This document shows, piece by piece, positions 1-11,223 of a stretch of DNA of 64,000 bases. This DNA comes from Caenispirillum bisanense. Its GTDB lineage: Bacteria; Pseudomonadota; Alphaproteobacteria; Rhodospirillales; Rhodospirillaceae. Below the pieces are notes generated by a model, which was not told the origin of the DNA, searched no databases, and saw only the letters and a list, made by a program, of their open reading frames with translations. Where the stretch lies: the NCBI RefSeq assembly GCF_039523075.1, contig NZ_BAAAEP010000019.1:1-64000 (forward strand). Direction: 5' to 3'. Position 1 is the first letter of the stretch, and each line of letters begins with the position of its first letter. The translations under genes and the position numbers were made by a program.

Positions 1-3524
<3,524 letters not shown>

Positions 3525-3597
3525 GCACCGTCCGCACTCGCCGGCGGCGATGGCGCCGAGCCTTGCGGCCGGCCGGCGGCGGGCCCATGTCCGGCCC

Positions 3598-5031
3598 ATG
3601 CCTGTCACCGACCGCTACCGCCCCGACCCGCGCCACGCCGACCTCGACACCCGGTTCCACGACCCGGTGGAGGCGGCGGCGTTTCCGCAGCACGTCCTGC
3701 GCTTCCGCAACGACCGCGCCGCCGCCACAGTGGGGCTGGAGGCGCTGACCGACGACGAATGGGTCGACCACTTCGGCCGCTTCCGGCCGCTGCCGGACAA
3801 CCTGCCGGGGCCGCTGGCGCTGCGCTACCACGGCCACCAGTTCCGCACCTACAACCCCGACCTGGGCGACGGCCGCGGCTTCCTGTTCGCCCAGATGCGG
3901 GAGCACGGCGCCGCCGACGGCCGCCTGCTCGACCTCGGCACCAAGGGCAGCGGCACCACCCCGTGGTCGCGCGGCGGCGACGGCCGGCTGACGCTCAAGG
4001 GCGGCGTGCGCGAACTGCTGGCGACCGAGATGCTGGAGGCGCTGGGCGTCGGCACCTCGCGCACCTTCAGCGTCATCGAGACCGGCGAAAAGCTGTGGCG
4101 CGGCGACGAGCCCTCGCCCACCCGCTCCTGCGTGCTGGTGCGGCTGCAGCACAGCCACATCCGCATCGGCAGCTTCCAGCGCCAGAGCTACCTGCGCGAT
4201 GCCGACGCCCTGGCGGTGCTGATGGAGCACGTCATCGCCCTGCACATGCCCGACCTGGCGGCCATCGACGACCGCCTCGACCGCACCGCCGCCTTCGTGC
4301 GGCGGGTGGGGGAGAACTGCGCCCGGCTGGCGGCGGGGTGGATGGCGGCGGGCTTCGTCCACGGCGTGCTCAACACCGACAACATCGTCGTCACCGGCGA
4401 CAGCTTTGACTACGGCCCGTGGCGGTTCCTGCCGGTCCACGATCCCGCCTTCACCGCCGCCTACTTCGACCAGACCGGCCTTTATGCCTACGGCCGCCAG
4501 CCCGACACGCTGATGTGGAACCTCACCCGGCTGGCGGAAACGCTGCTGCCGCTGAGCAACCGCGACCGCCTGATGGAGGCGCTGCAGAGCTTCCCCGCCG
4601 CCTTCGCCGCCGCGCTGAACGAGGCGGTCACCCGCCGCCTCGGCGTCCTGCCGGCCGGCCAGCAGGAGGACGAGGCGCTGGTGGTGGCCCTGTTCGAGGC
4701 CATGGGACAGACCCAGGTGCCCTTCGAACGGCCGTTCTTCGACTGGTACGGCGGCGCGGCCTCGGAGGCGCGGGCGCTGGAGCGCAGCCCCCATGCCAGG
4801 GACTACCGCGGCGAGCCCTTCGCCCGCTTCCGCGACCTGCTGCGCGGGCGGGCGGCGCGGCCGGGGGTGGACCTCGACCATCCCTACTTCAGCGACCCCG
4901 CCCCCTGCACCATGCTCATCGACGAGGTGGAATCGCTGTGGGAGCCCATCGCCGCCGCCGACGACTGGCGCCGCCTGCACGCCAGGCTGGCCGCCATCCG
5001 CCGCATGGGCGAGGCGCTGGGCAACGGATGA
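3598..5031 (+). CDS. selO: Protein adenylyltransferase SelO (YdiU/UPF0061)
   Basis: A pseudokinase-fold enzyme of the SelO family, which transfers AMP from ATP to protein Ser/Thr/Tyr and is linked to redox homeostasis. The 477-residue product has the family signatures: YHGHQF near residue 80, GTKGSGTTPWSRGGDGR near 117-133, the GVRELL helix, GFVHGVLNTDNI carrying the Asp-Asn pair, and FDYGP with the metal-binding Asp. The ATG at 3598 starts at the conserved RYRPDPRHADLDTRFH block; upstream in-frame codons give no family sequence. The C-terminus (RRMGEALGNG) has no penultimate Sec or Cys, as in many bacterial homologues. It lies 73 nt after the kinase and 57 nt before the aldolase. Confidence 0.93.
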   Translation: MPVTDRYRPDPRHADLDTRFHDPVEAAAFPQHVLRFRNDRAAATVGLEALTDDEWVDHFGRFRPLPDNLPGPLALRYHGHQFRTYNPDLGDGRGFLFAQMREHGAADGRLLDLGTKGSGTTPWSRGGDGRLTLKGGVRELLATEMLEALGVGTSRTFSVIETGEKLWRGDEPSPTRSCVLVRLQHSHIRIGSFQRQSYLRDADALAVLMEHVIALHMPDLAAIDDRLDRTAAFVRRVGENCARLAAGWMAAGFVHGVLNTDNIVVTGDSFDYGPWRFLPVHDPAFTAAYFDQTGLYAYGRQPDTLMWNLTRLAETLLPLSNRDRLMEALQSFPAAFAAALNEAVTRRLGVLPAGQQEDEALVVALFEAMGQTQVPFERPFFDWYGGAASEARALERSPHARDYRGEPFARFRDLLRGRAARPGVDLDHPYFSDPAPCTMLIDEVESLWEPIAAADDWRRLHARLAAIRRMGEALGNG

Positions 5032-5088
5032 TGGCGGCGACCCGTTGCCGTCCGACGGACGGACGCCTTCAGCAACGGAACGGAGCCC

Positions 5089-6018
5089 ATGCGCATCACC
5101 CAGAAGGTGAGGAAGATCCTCGCCAACTATGAAAGCGACAATCCCGGCACCAAGGCCAACATCGCCCGCATCCTGATGGAAGGCCGCCTCGGCGGCAGCG
5201 GCCGGCTGCTGATCCTTCCCGTGGACCAGGGGTTCGAGCACGGGCCGGCCCGCAGCTTCGGCCCCAACCCGGCCGGCTATGACCCGCACTACCATTACCA
5301 GCTGGCGGTGGATGCCGGCCTGAGCGCCTATGCCGCGCCGCTGGGGGCGCTGGAGGCGGGGGCGGATGCCTTCGCCGGCGCCATCCCGACCATCCTCAAG
5401 ATGAACAGCGCCAACAGCCTGCACCCGGAGAAGGACAACCCCACCCAGGCCATCACCGCCTCGGTGGACGATGCCCTGCGGCTTGGCTGCGCCGCCATCG
5501 GCTATACGATCTATCCCGGCAGCGCCCAGTTCTACGACATGCTGGAATCCCTGCGCGACCTGATCGCCGAGGCCAAGGCCTGCGGCCTGCCGACGGTGGT
5601 GTGGTCCTACCCGCGCGGCGGCTTCCTGACCACCGAGGGCGAGACGGCGATGGACGTCGACGCCTATGCCGCCCACATGGCCTGCCTGGCCGGCGCCCAC
5701 ATCGTCAAGGTCAAGCTGCCCACCGCCCACCTGGAACAGGCGGAAGCCAAGAAGGTCTACGACAGCGAGAAGATCCCCACCGGCACCCTGGCGGAGCGGG
5801 TGGCCCACATCGTCCAGGCCTGCTTCAACGGCCGCCGGCTGGTGGTGTTCTCGGGCGGCGGCAAGAAGGGCGACGACGGCATCCTGGACGACGCCCGCGC
5901 CATCCGCGACGGCGGCGGCAACGGCTCCATCATCGGGCGCAACAGCTTCCAGCGCTCGCGGGAGGATGCGCTGACCCTGCTCGGCGCCATCATCGACGTC
6001 TACAAGGACAAGGCCTAA
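5089..6018 (+). CDS. fbaB: Class I fructose-bisphosphate aldolase (DhnA/FbaB type)
   Basis: A 309-residue Schiff-base aldolase that splits fructose 1,6-bisphosphate into triose phosphates. Typical elements are LLILPVDQGFEHGPARSF (about 41-58), the SAQFYD/IYPGS region, VVWSYPRGG and HIVKVKLPT, the last being the probable Schiff-base Lys region. Phosphate-binding glycines follow in VVFSGGGKKGDDG and SIIGRNSFQR. Length and order match DhnA-type aldolases rather than metal-dependent class II enzymes. The gene ends 26 nt from the convergent phosphohydrolase. Family assignment is secure; use in glycolysis or gluconeogenesis is inferred. Confidence 0.92.
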   Translation: MRITQKVRKILANYESDNPGTKANIARILMEGRLGGSGRLLILPVDQGFEHGPARSFGPNPAGYDPHYHYQLAVDAGLSAYAAPLGALEAGADAFAGAIPTILKMNSANSLHPEKDNPTQAITASVDDALRLGCAAIGYTIYPGSAQFYDMLESLRDLIAEAKACGLPTVVWSYPRGGFLTTEGETAMDVDAYAAHMACLAGAHIVKVKLPTAHLEQAEAKKVYDSEKIPTGTLAERVAHIVQACFNGRRLVVFSGGGKKGDDGILDDARAIRDGGGNGSIIGRNSFQRSREDALTLLGAIIDVYKDKA

Positions 6019-6044
6019 GGCGGCGCCGGCGCCGGTACCGGTGG

Positions 6045-6860
6045 TCAGACCAGCGGCGGCACCCGCATGGTGTCGGCCACCGGCAGGCCCAGCAGCCGCA
6101 GCACCGTCGGCGCCACCGCCCGCTGGTCGGCCTCGGCGCCCGCCTCCAGCGCCAGCGGCGGGCCGCCGACGAGGTAGAAGGGCACCTGCGTCACCTCGGG
6201 ATAATCGCCGCCGTGGCGGCCCTCGGCGTCCATGCCGTGGTCGGCGGTGACGATGACGCGATAGCCGCGCGCCAGCCAGCCCGGCACATGCTGGCTCAGC
6301 AGGTCGTCGCACCAGCCGACGCGGCCGCGATACTCGCTGCTGTCGCCGCCGTGGCGGTGGCCGATGTGGTCGACGCTCATGGGGTGGACCAGCAGATAGT
6401 CGGGCGCCCGCCGCCGCACCAGCATCTCCGCCTGATGGAAGACCTCGGTATCCGGCTGGTCGCAGTCGAGGTAGAAGCGGCCGTGGCGGATGGCCAGGCG
6501 CTCGTCGTCCACCTCGCGGTGGTCCGCCGGATCGTAGGGGATGGCGCCGTTGTACAGCTCGGCGAACCACGAGAAGGCCGCCGCCGCCGTCACCCGGCCG
6601 GCGGCGGCGGCGAGGCTGAAGACGTCGGGATGGCGCCCGGCCTGCACCAGCAGGTTGCTGGTGATGCCGTGCTCCGCCGGGGCGAGGCCGGTGTGGACGG
6701 TGTGGTAAAGCGCCCGCGACACGCTCGGCAGGCAGGCGCGCATGGTGCGGCGCCCCGCCTGTCCGGCAGCCACCAGCCCCTCCATGAACCCGCAGTGGCG
6801 GCGGGCGGTGTCGTCGCGCAGACCGTCGACCAGCACCAGAACGATCTTGCCTTCCGCCAC
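6045..6860 (-). CDS. Alkaline phosphatase superfamily hydrolase (type I phosphodiesterase/nucleotide pyrophosphatase-like)
   Basis: A 271-residue metallohydrolase of the alkaline phosphatase/PDE superfamily. Metal-ligand blocks are visible in the expected order: LVLVDGLRDD at the N-terminus, a nucleophile region ACLPSVSRALYHTVHTG, MSVDHIGHRHG, VTADHGMD and GRHGGDYPEVTQVPF. The substrate could be a phosphodiester or phosphomonoester and is not predictable. GTG at 6860 was chosen because AGGAG sits 8 nt upstream; longer in-frame starts would run into the divergent thioesterase gene. No signal peptide is seen, so it is probably cytoplasmic. The divergent gene starts 62 nt away, so the two share a promoter region. 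Confidence 0.82.
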   Translation of the reverse strand: MAEGKIVLVLVDGLRDDTARRHCGFMEGLVAAGQAGRRTMRACLPSVSRALYHTVHTGLAPAEHGITSNLLVQAGRHPDVFSLAAAAGRVTAAAAFSWFAELYNGAIPYDPADHREVDDERLAIRHGRFYLDCDQPDTEVFHQAEMLVRRRAPDYLLVHPMSVDHIGHRHGGDSSEYRGRVGWCDDLLSQHVPGWLARGYRVIVTADHGMDAEGRHGGDYPEVTQVPFYLVGGPPLALEAGAEADQRAVAPTVLRLLGLPVADTMRVPPLV

Positions 6861-6921
6861 GTCAGGTCTCCTACGCTCGCGGGAACGGGGTGAACCCGAA
6901 CGAAACAGGGAGTCTGCCAGG

Positions 6922-7419
6922 ATGTCCAGCACCGTTGCCGCCGGTCCCGCCCCGGCCACCGCCTCCGCCACCGTGCCGCCCGACCCGGCGTGGCGGGAGC
7001 GCATCCACGCCATCTTCGCCGCCCAGGGCGCCATGCGCGCCATCGACGCCCGGCTGGTGCTGGTGGAGCCCGGCCTGTGCGAGATCGCCCTGCCCTTCGC
7101 CGAGCATGTCAGCCAGCAGAACGGCTTCTTCCACGGCGGCGTGGTGGGCACGGTGGGGGATTCGGCCGGCGGCTTCGCCGGCTATTCGCTGATGCCGGCC
7201 GGCAGCAACGTGCTGACGACGGAGTACAAGATGAACCTGGTCAGCCCGGCCCGCGGCGACTGGCTCATCGCCCGCGGCGAGGTGCTGAAGCCCGGCCGCA
7301 CCCTCACCGTTACCCGCGTCGACGTCTTCGTCGCCGCCGCGCCGAGCGAGGCCGCCCGCAAGCTGTGCGCCACCCTGCTGCAGACGCTCATCCGCGTCGA
7401 TCCGCCGGCAGCGGGGTGA
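6922..7419 (+). CDS. PaaI/YdiI-family hotdog thioesterase
   Basis: A 165-residue hotdog-fold acyl-CoA thioesterase. After a 25-residue Ala/Pro-rich N-terminus, the core shows LPFAEHVSQQNGFFHGGVVG followed by the catalytic-helix Asp in GDSAGGFAGYS. VLTTEYKMNLVSPARGDWLIARGEV then forms the central strands. HGG and the following Asp are the expected CoA-binding and catalytic elements of the PaaI/YdiI group. The acyl group is unknown. It is divergent from the phosphohydrolase and its stop lies one base from the stop of ada on the other strand, so transcription converges there. Confidence 0.85.
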   Translation: MSSTVAAGPAPATASATVPPDPAWRERIHAIFAAQGAMRAIDARLVLVEPGLCEIALPFAEHVSQQNGFFHGGVVGTVGDSAGGFAGYSLMPAGSNVLTTEYKMNLVSPARGDWLIARGEVLKPGRTLTVTRVDVFVAAAPSEAARKLCATLLQTLIRVDPPAAG

Positions 7420-7420
7420 G

Positions 7421-8512
7421 TCACTCCTCCCGCTCGCGCGCCAGCAGCCGCGCCTTGCGCTCCGGCCCCCAGCGGTAGCCGCCGGTGCCGCCGGCCGCCG
7501 GCACCACCCGGTGGCACGGCACCGCCAGCGCCACCGGATTGCAGGCGACCGCCCGCGCCACCGCCCGCACCGCCGTCGGGCGCGCGATGCGGGCGGCGAG
7601 GTCGCGGTAGGTGATGGTGGCGCCGGCGGGGATCTCCTGCAGCGCCTCCCACACCCGGCGCTGGAAGGCGGTGCCGCGCACGTCCACCGGCAGCTGCGGC
7701 CAGGCCCGCGCCCCCGCCACCCAGGCCGACAGGCCGGCCGCCCAGGCCTGCACCGCCGGGTCCGCCTCGGCGATGGTGGCGGCGGGGAACTCGGCCGCCA
7801 GCTCCCGCCACAGGGCATCGCCGTCGTCGCCCAGCCGCACGGCGCTGAGGCCGCGACAGGTGCCCGCCACCAGCAGCGCGCCGAGCGGCGTCGGCACCAC
7901 CACCGCGCCCAGGGTCTCGCCGGCGCCGCCGCGGGCGTAGGCCGCCGGGGTCATGCCGAGGTGGGCGGCGGAGCGTTCATAGACCCGGCTGGCGGAGCCG
8001 AACCCGGCGCCGTAGGTGGCGCTCGCCACGCCGTCGCCCTGGCGCAGCAGCCGGCGCAGCACCTCCATGCGGAAGGCTTCCACCACCTGCGCCGGGGTGC
8101 AGCCCAGCACGGCGCGGAAGCGGCGGTGCAACGTGCTGGCGGACACGCCGAGGGAAGCCGCCACCGCCTCCACCGTCACCTCCGCCGCCTCCGCCCCTTC
8201 GGCGACGGCGGCCGCCAGCAGCCGGCAGGCCGCCACCACATCGGCCGCCGCCGGGGCTTCCGCCGCCTGCGGCCGGCAGCGCAGGCAGGGCCGGAAGCCG
8301 GCCCCCTCTGCTGCAGCGCAAGAGGCGAAGAAGCGCACCCGATCCGCCCGCGGACGACGGCTGGGGCAGCCCGGACGGCAGTAAATCCCGGTGCTGGTGA
8401 CGCCATACCAGAAAATTCCGTCGAATCTGTTGTTGCGCTGCAACACAGCGGACCAAAAATAGGAGGGGTCGGTGCCCTCTGCGGTGTCCGACGGGAACGG
8501 AGACACGGACAT
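7421..8512 (-). CDS. ada: Bifunctional DNA repair/transcription regulator Ada
   Basis: A 363-residue Ada with all three classical modules. The N-terminal zinc/methylphosphotriester domain carries GIYCRPGCPSRRP (Cys45, Cys49) and FRPCLRCRP (Cys76, Cys79). An AraC-type HTH follows at about 100-185 (SASTLHRRFRAVLGCTP, ATYGAGFGSASRVYE). The C-terminal O6-alkylguanine-DNA alkyltransferase has RGTAFQRRVWEAL and the acceptor motif PCHRVV (Cys333). By homology it transfers alkyl groups from phosphotriesters and O6-alkylguanine to itself, and the methylated form activates transcription. The ATG at 8512 has GAGGA about 9 nt upstream. It is divergent from the ArsR fusion gene. Confidence 0.95.
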   Translation of the reverse strand: MSVSPFPSDTAEGTDPSYFWSAVLQRNNRFDGIFWYGVTSTGIYCRPGCPSRRPRADRVRFFASCAAAEGAGFRPCLRCRPQAAEAPAAADVVAACRLLAAAVAEGAEAAEVTVEAVAASLGVSASTLHRRFRAVLGCTPAQVVEAFRMEVLRRLLRQGDGVASATYGAGFGSASRVYERSAAHLGMTPAAYARGGAGETLGAVVVPTPLGALLVAGTCRGLSAVRLGDDGDALWRELAAEFPAATIAEADPAVQAWAAGLSAWVAGARAWPQLPVDVRGTAFQRRVWEALQEIPAGATITYRDLAARIARPTAVRAVARAVACNPVALAVPCHRVVPAAGGTGGYRWGPERKARLLAREREE

Positions 8513-8662
8513 GGCAGTTGTTCCTCGGTCGTGGTGCACATGCAGCATGATGGTAAGGCGGCGTTCCGCCGGCGGCCACCCGGATCGTGGCGGCAAAGCC
8601 GCCGCCGTTCGGACCCTTCGGCGCCGCTCCGCCCGGATCAACCGCCCGGCAAGGATGGACGC

Positions 8663-9493
8663 ATGAACTCTGACGATGCTGTTCAGGCGATGGCCGCCCT
8701 GGCCTACGGCGCCCGGCTCGACATCTTCCGCCTGCTGGTACAGGCCGGCGGCGACGGGCTGGCGGCCGGCGTGATCGCGGACCAGTGCGGCATGTCGGCC
8801 TCCACCCTGTCGTTCCACCTCAACCAGTTGAAGGCGGCCGGGCTGGTCACCAACCGGCGGGTGGGACGGTCGCTGATCTATACCGCCAACCAGGATCTGG
8901 TCGACCGCCTGATCCACTTCCTCGGCGAGACCTTCCGCCCGGCCGGCAGCGGTGGCGGGGCCGCCGCCGCGCCCGCCGCCGGCATCACCCGCGTGCTGTT
9001 CCTCGGCCTGCGCAACAGCGCCCGCAGCCTGATGGCCGAGGCCATCCTGGCGCGCGAGGGCGACGGCCGCTTCCATGCCCTCAGCGCCGGCATCGACCCC
9101 GACGGCGCCGGCGCCAGTGCGGTGGCGCTCGGCCTGCTGCACCGCCGCCACTGCCCCACCCAGGGCTTGCGGCCGAAGGGGCTGACGGAGTTGCTGGCGG
9201 CCGGTCTGCCGCCGGTTCAGGTGGCGGTCATCCTGTGCGACCGCATCGACCGCGTTGCCCTGCCGCCGCTGCCCGGCAACCCGGTGGTGGTGAACTGGCC
9301 GCTGCCCGATCCGCTGGCGGTGGTGGGCACCGAGGCCGACATCGCCGCCCGTTATGACGCCCTGTTCCGCCTGCTGCACGACCGCATCGCGGCGCTGGTG
9401 GAACTGCCGCTGCCGGCGGCGGGCGACCGCGAGGCCCTGGCCCGCCACCTGGCCGCCGTCAGCCGCCGCGCCCTGACCGTCGGCGTCGCCTGA
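8663..9493 (+). CDS. ArsR-type HTH regulator fused to a catalytically dead LMW-phosphatase/arsenate-reductase domain
   Basis: A 276-residue two-domain protein. Residues 1-90 are an ArsR winged helix (YGARLDIFRLLVQAG, then MSASTLSFHLNQLKAAGLV). After a Gly/Ala linker, residues about 108-240 match low-molecular-weight phosphatase/arsenate reductase (VLFLGLRNSARSLMAEAIL, then NWPLPDPL with the general-acid Asp). The loop should be C-X5-R; here the Cys position is Gly115 (nt 9005-9007) while Arg121 and the Asp loop remain, so the domain should bind oxyanions but not catalyse. The ArsR metal-binding CxC is also absent. AAGGA at 8651-8655 supports the ATG at 8663. An ArsN2-like gene follows 65 nt downstream. 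An arsenic- or phosphate-sensing repressor is an inference. Confidence 0.85.
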   Translation: MNSDDAVQAMAALAYGARLDIFRLLVQAGGDGLAAGVIADQCGMSASTLSFHLNQLKAAGLVTNRRVGRSLIYTANQDLVDRLIHFLGETFRPAGSGGGAAAAPAAGITRVLFLGLRNSARSLMAEAILAREGDGRFHALSAGIDPDGAGASAVALGLLHRRHCPTQGLRPKGLTELLAAGLPPVQVAVILCDRIDRVALPPLPGNPVVVNWPLPDPLAVVGTEADIAARYDALFRLLHDRIAALVELPLPAAGDREALARHLAAVSRRALTVGVA

Positions 9494-9558
9494 TCGCCGC
9501 CGCCGCGGTAGACTGGCGCCTCGACCGAGTCCGTCCGCCGCCCGGAGCCGCCGCCATC

Positions 9559-10017
9559 ATGCCAGCCCCTGCCCGCCCCATCCTGCGTGCCGCCACCGCC
9601 GCCGACCTGCCGGCGATCACCGCCCTGCTGGCCGCCGAGGGCCTGCCCACCGACGACATCGCCGCCGCCGGCGTGCGCCTGTGGCTGGCCGAAGATGCCG
9701 GCGCGGCCGGCGTGCTCGGCTGCGGCGGCCTGGAGGACCATGGCGAGGTCGCCCTGGTGCGCTCTCTGGTGACCGCGCCTGCGGCCCGCGGCACCGGCCT
9801 CGGCGCCCGCCTGCTCGCCCGGCTGGAGGCAGAGGCCGCCGCCGCCGGCGCCACCGCCGCCTGGCTGCTGACCACCGGCGACGGCGCCTTCTTCGTCCGC
9901 CACGGCTACCGCACCGCCGAGCGCGCCGCCGCCCCCGCCGCCCTTCGCGCCACGCGGCAGTTCAGCAGCCTGTGCCCGGCCAGCGCTCACCTGTACTGCA
10001 AGCCATTGCTGTCATGA
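9559..10017 (+). CDS. arsN2: ArsN2-like GNAT N-acetyltransferase
   Basis: A 152-residue GNAT acetyltransferase resembling the ArsN2 group found in arsenic-resistance loci. Evidence is the N-terminal ATAADLPAITALLAAEGLPT, the strand VALVRSLVTAPAARGTGLGARLLARLE with the acetyl-CoA loop R-G-T-G-L-G, and the characteristic tail ATRQFSSLCPASAHLYCK. The natural substrate of ArsN2 is not established here; the related ArsN1 acetylates arsinothricin/phosphinothricin. It follows the ArsR fusion gene in the same direction with a 65-nt gap, which supports a shared ars-like role. No arsB, acr3 or functional arsC lies nearby. Confidence 0.78.
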   Translation: MPAPARPILRAATAADLPAITALLAAEGLPTDDIAAAGVRLWLAEDAGAAGVLGCGGLEDHGEVALVRSLVTAPAARGTGLGARLLARLEAEAAAAGATAAWLLTTGDGAFFVRHGYRTAERAAAPAALRATRQFSSLCPASAHLYCKPLLS

Positions 10018-10142
10018 AAATTTAATGCTGATCAAGCGATCAACCTTGGGATAGGCGAAGTATTCCAATTAACCCTGGCGTCGAAGCGGGCGCCGGCGGC
10101 ACCCTTACCCTCAAGAACATTGGGGTAGTCAGGGGAAAACGA

Positions 10143-10517
10143 TTGGACGACACGCGCAAGACCGTCCTCGTAGTCGAGGACAACGCCCTCAACATGAAGC
10201 TGTTCGAGCAGATCCTGCGCCAGGGCGGCTTCAACCCGCTCGCCAGCCTGGACGGCAGCGGACTGGTGGACCTGGTGCGGACGGCACGGCCGTCCTGCAT
10301 CCTCATGGACATCCAGTTGCCACACATCTCGGGCTTCGACCTTCTGAAGCAGGTGCGGAGCCAGGACGACCTGCGCACCACGCCGGTGGTGGCGGTGACC
10401 GCCTTCGCCCCCGGCCACGACCGCAACCGCTTCCTGGACGCCGGCTTCGACGCCTTCCTGGCCAAGCCCGTCTCGGTGCGGGTGCTGCTGTCGACGGTGG
10501 GCCAGCTGTCGGCCTGA
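10143..10517 (+). CDS. divK: Single-domain response regulator DivK
   Basis: A 124-residue stand-alone receiver. It shows TVLVVEDNALNMKLFEQILRQ, ILMDIQLPHISGFDLLKQVR with phosphoacceptor Asp56, VVAVTAFA with the conserved Thr, and FLAKPVSV with the conserved Lys. The NMKLF and MDIQLP-ISG pattern is that of alphaproteobacterial DivK, a cell-cycle regulator acting through the DivJ/PleC-CckA-CtrA pathway. The start is a TTG at 10143 preceded by AGGGGAAA; no better ATG fits the fold. No kinase is adjacent; in many relatives divK precedes pleD, but here the next gene is a secreted protein on the other strand. Confidence 0.85.
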   Translation: MDDTRKTVLVVEDNALNMKLFEQILRQGGFNPLASLDGSGLVDLVRTARPSCILMDIQLPHISGFDLLKQVRSQDDLRTTPVVAVTAFAPGHDRNRFLDAGFDAFLAKPVSVRVLLSTVGQLSA

Positions 10518-10588
10518 CCGCCCACGCGCCAGCGGCCCGCACCGGCGACTGCCGATGCGGGCCGGCCGGCGGCTAGGCTCGCCTGCGG

Positions 10589-11140
10589 TCAGTTGGCGGT
10601 GCCGTAGTGGCTGACGCCGCCGAGGCTGCCGGACGACGGCTGGCTCATGGTGCCGAGGGTGCCGCCGGTGGCCGGAGCACCGCCCGAGCGGACGCCGATG
10701 GAGCCGTCGCTGCCGATCATGGCGTCGGGGTTGGTGACCTGCGCGCCGGCGCTCAGGCTGCCGCCGGTGCCGCTGGCGCTGGCGCCGAGGCCGCCGCTGC
10801 CGAGGCCGGCACCCTGCCCTTCCTCGACGCTCGCCCGTCCCGCCACCTCGGCGGCGAACAGCTGCGGATAGGCGTGGCGCTGGGTGACCACCATCACCGT
10901 GGTGCCGTCCGGCATCTCGCGCATCTCGAAGTCCTGGCCGCCGACCTGGGCGGCGGCGCGGGCGTCGTCCGGGCTGATGGGCGTGCCCATCTGCTGGTGC
11001 ATCTGCTGCACCTGCGGCGACACCTGGGTGCCGGCGTGACCGTGGCCGTAACCCTGGCCCTGCAGGTCGGCGGCGACGGCGGGGGCGGCGACGGCCAGGG
11101 CCGCCACGGCAAGGCCGGCAAGGATGGGGGTCTGGCGCAT
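10589..11140 (-). CDS. Secreted Gly/Ser-rich hypothetical protein
   Basis: No family recognised. The 183-residue product begins with a clear signal peptide (MRQTPILAGLAVAALAVAAPAVA, cut near Ala-Asp), so export to the periplasm or outside is expected. A short folded-looking section (about 45-100) includes VGGQDFEMREMPDGTTVMVVTQRHAYPQ. The remainder is Gly/Ser/Ala-rich and low complexity. A histidine-bearing GYGHGHAG lies just after the signal peptide. The start is supported by AGGAG upstream of the ATG. It is downstream of the PAS-GGDEF-EAL gene on the same strand (83-nt gap). Confidence 0.7.
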   Translation of the reverse strand: MRQTPILAGLAVAALAVAAPAVAADLQGQGYGHGHAGTQVSPQVQQMHQQMGTPISPDDARAAAQVGGQDFEMREMPDGTTVMVVTQRHAYPQLFAAEVAGRASVEEGQGAGLGSGGLGASASGTGGSLSAGAQVTNPDAMIGSDGSIGVRSGGAPATGGTLGTMSQPSSGSLGGVSHYGTAN

Positions 11141-11223
11141 GGGAAACTCCTCCTGTCGGATGACTCAGTCTGCCGATGGAGAGACGCCTGTGAACGCCAG
11201 GGGTTGCCGCGCCGGCGGCGGGA

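Noticed and set aside
4990..5031. Selenocysteine at the SelO C-terminus
   Set aside because: The last codons are ordinary and the TGA is the true end; no Cys or Sec position is present.
10018..10142. TGATCAAGCGATCA as an FNR-type site before divK
   Set aside because: The half-sites are 6 nt apart, not the 4 nt of an FNR box, and a short palindrome of this kind is expected by chance.
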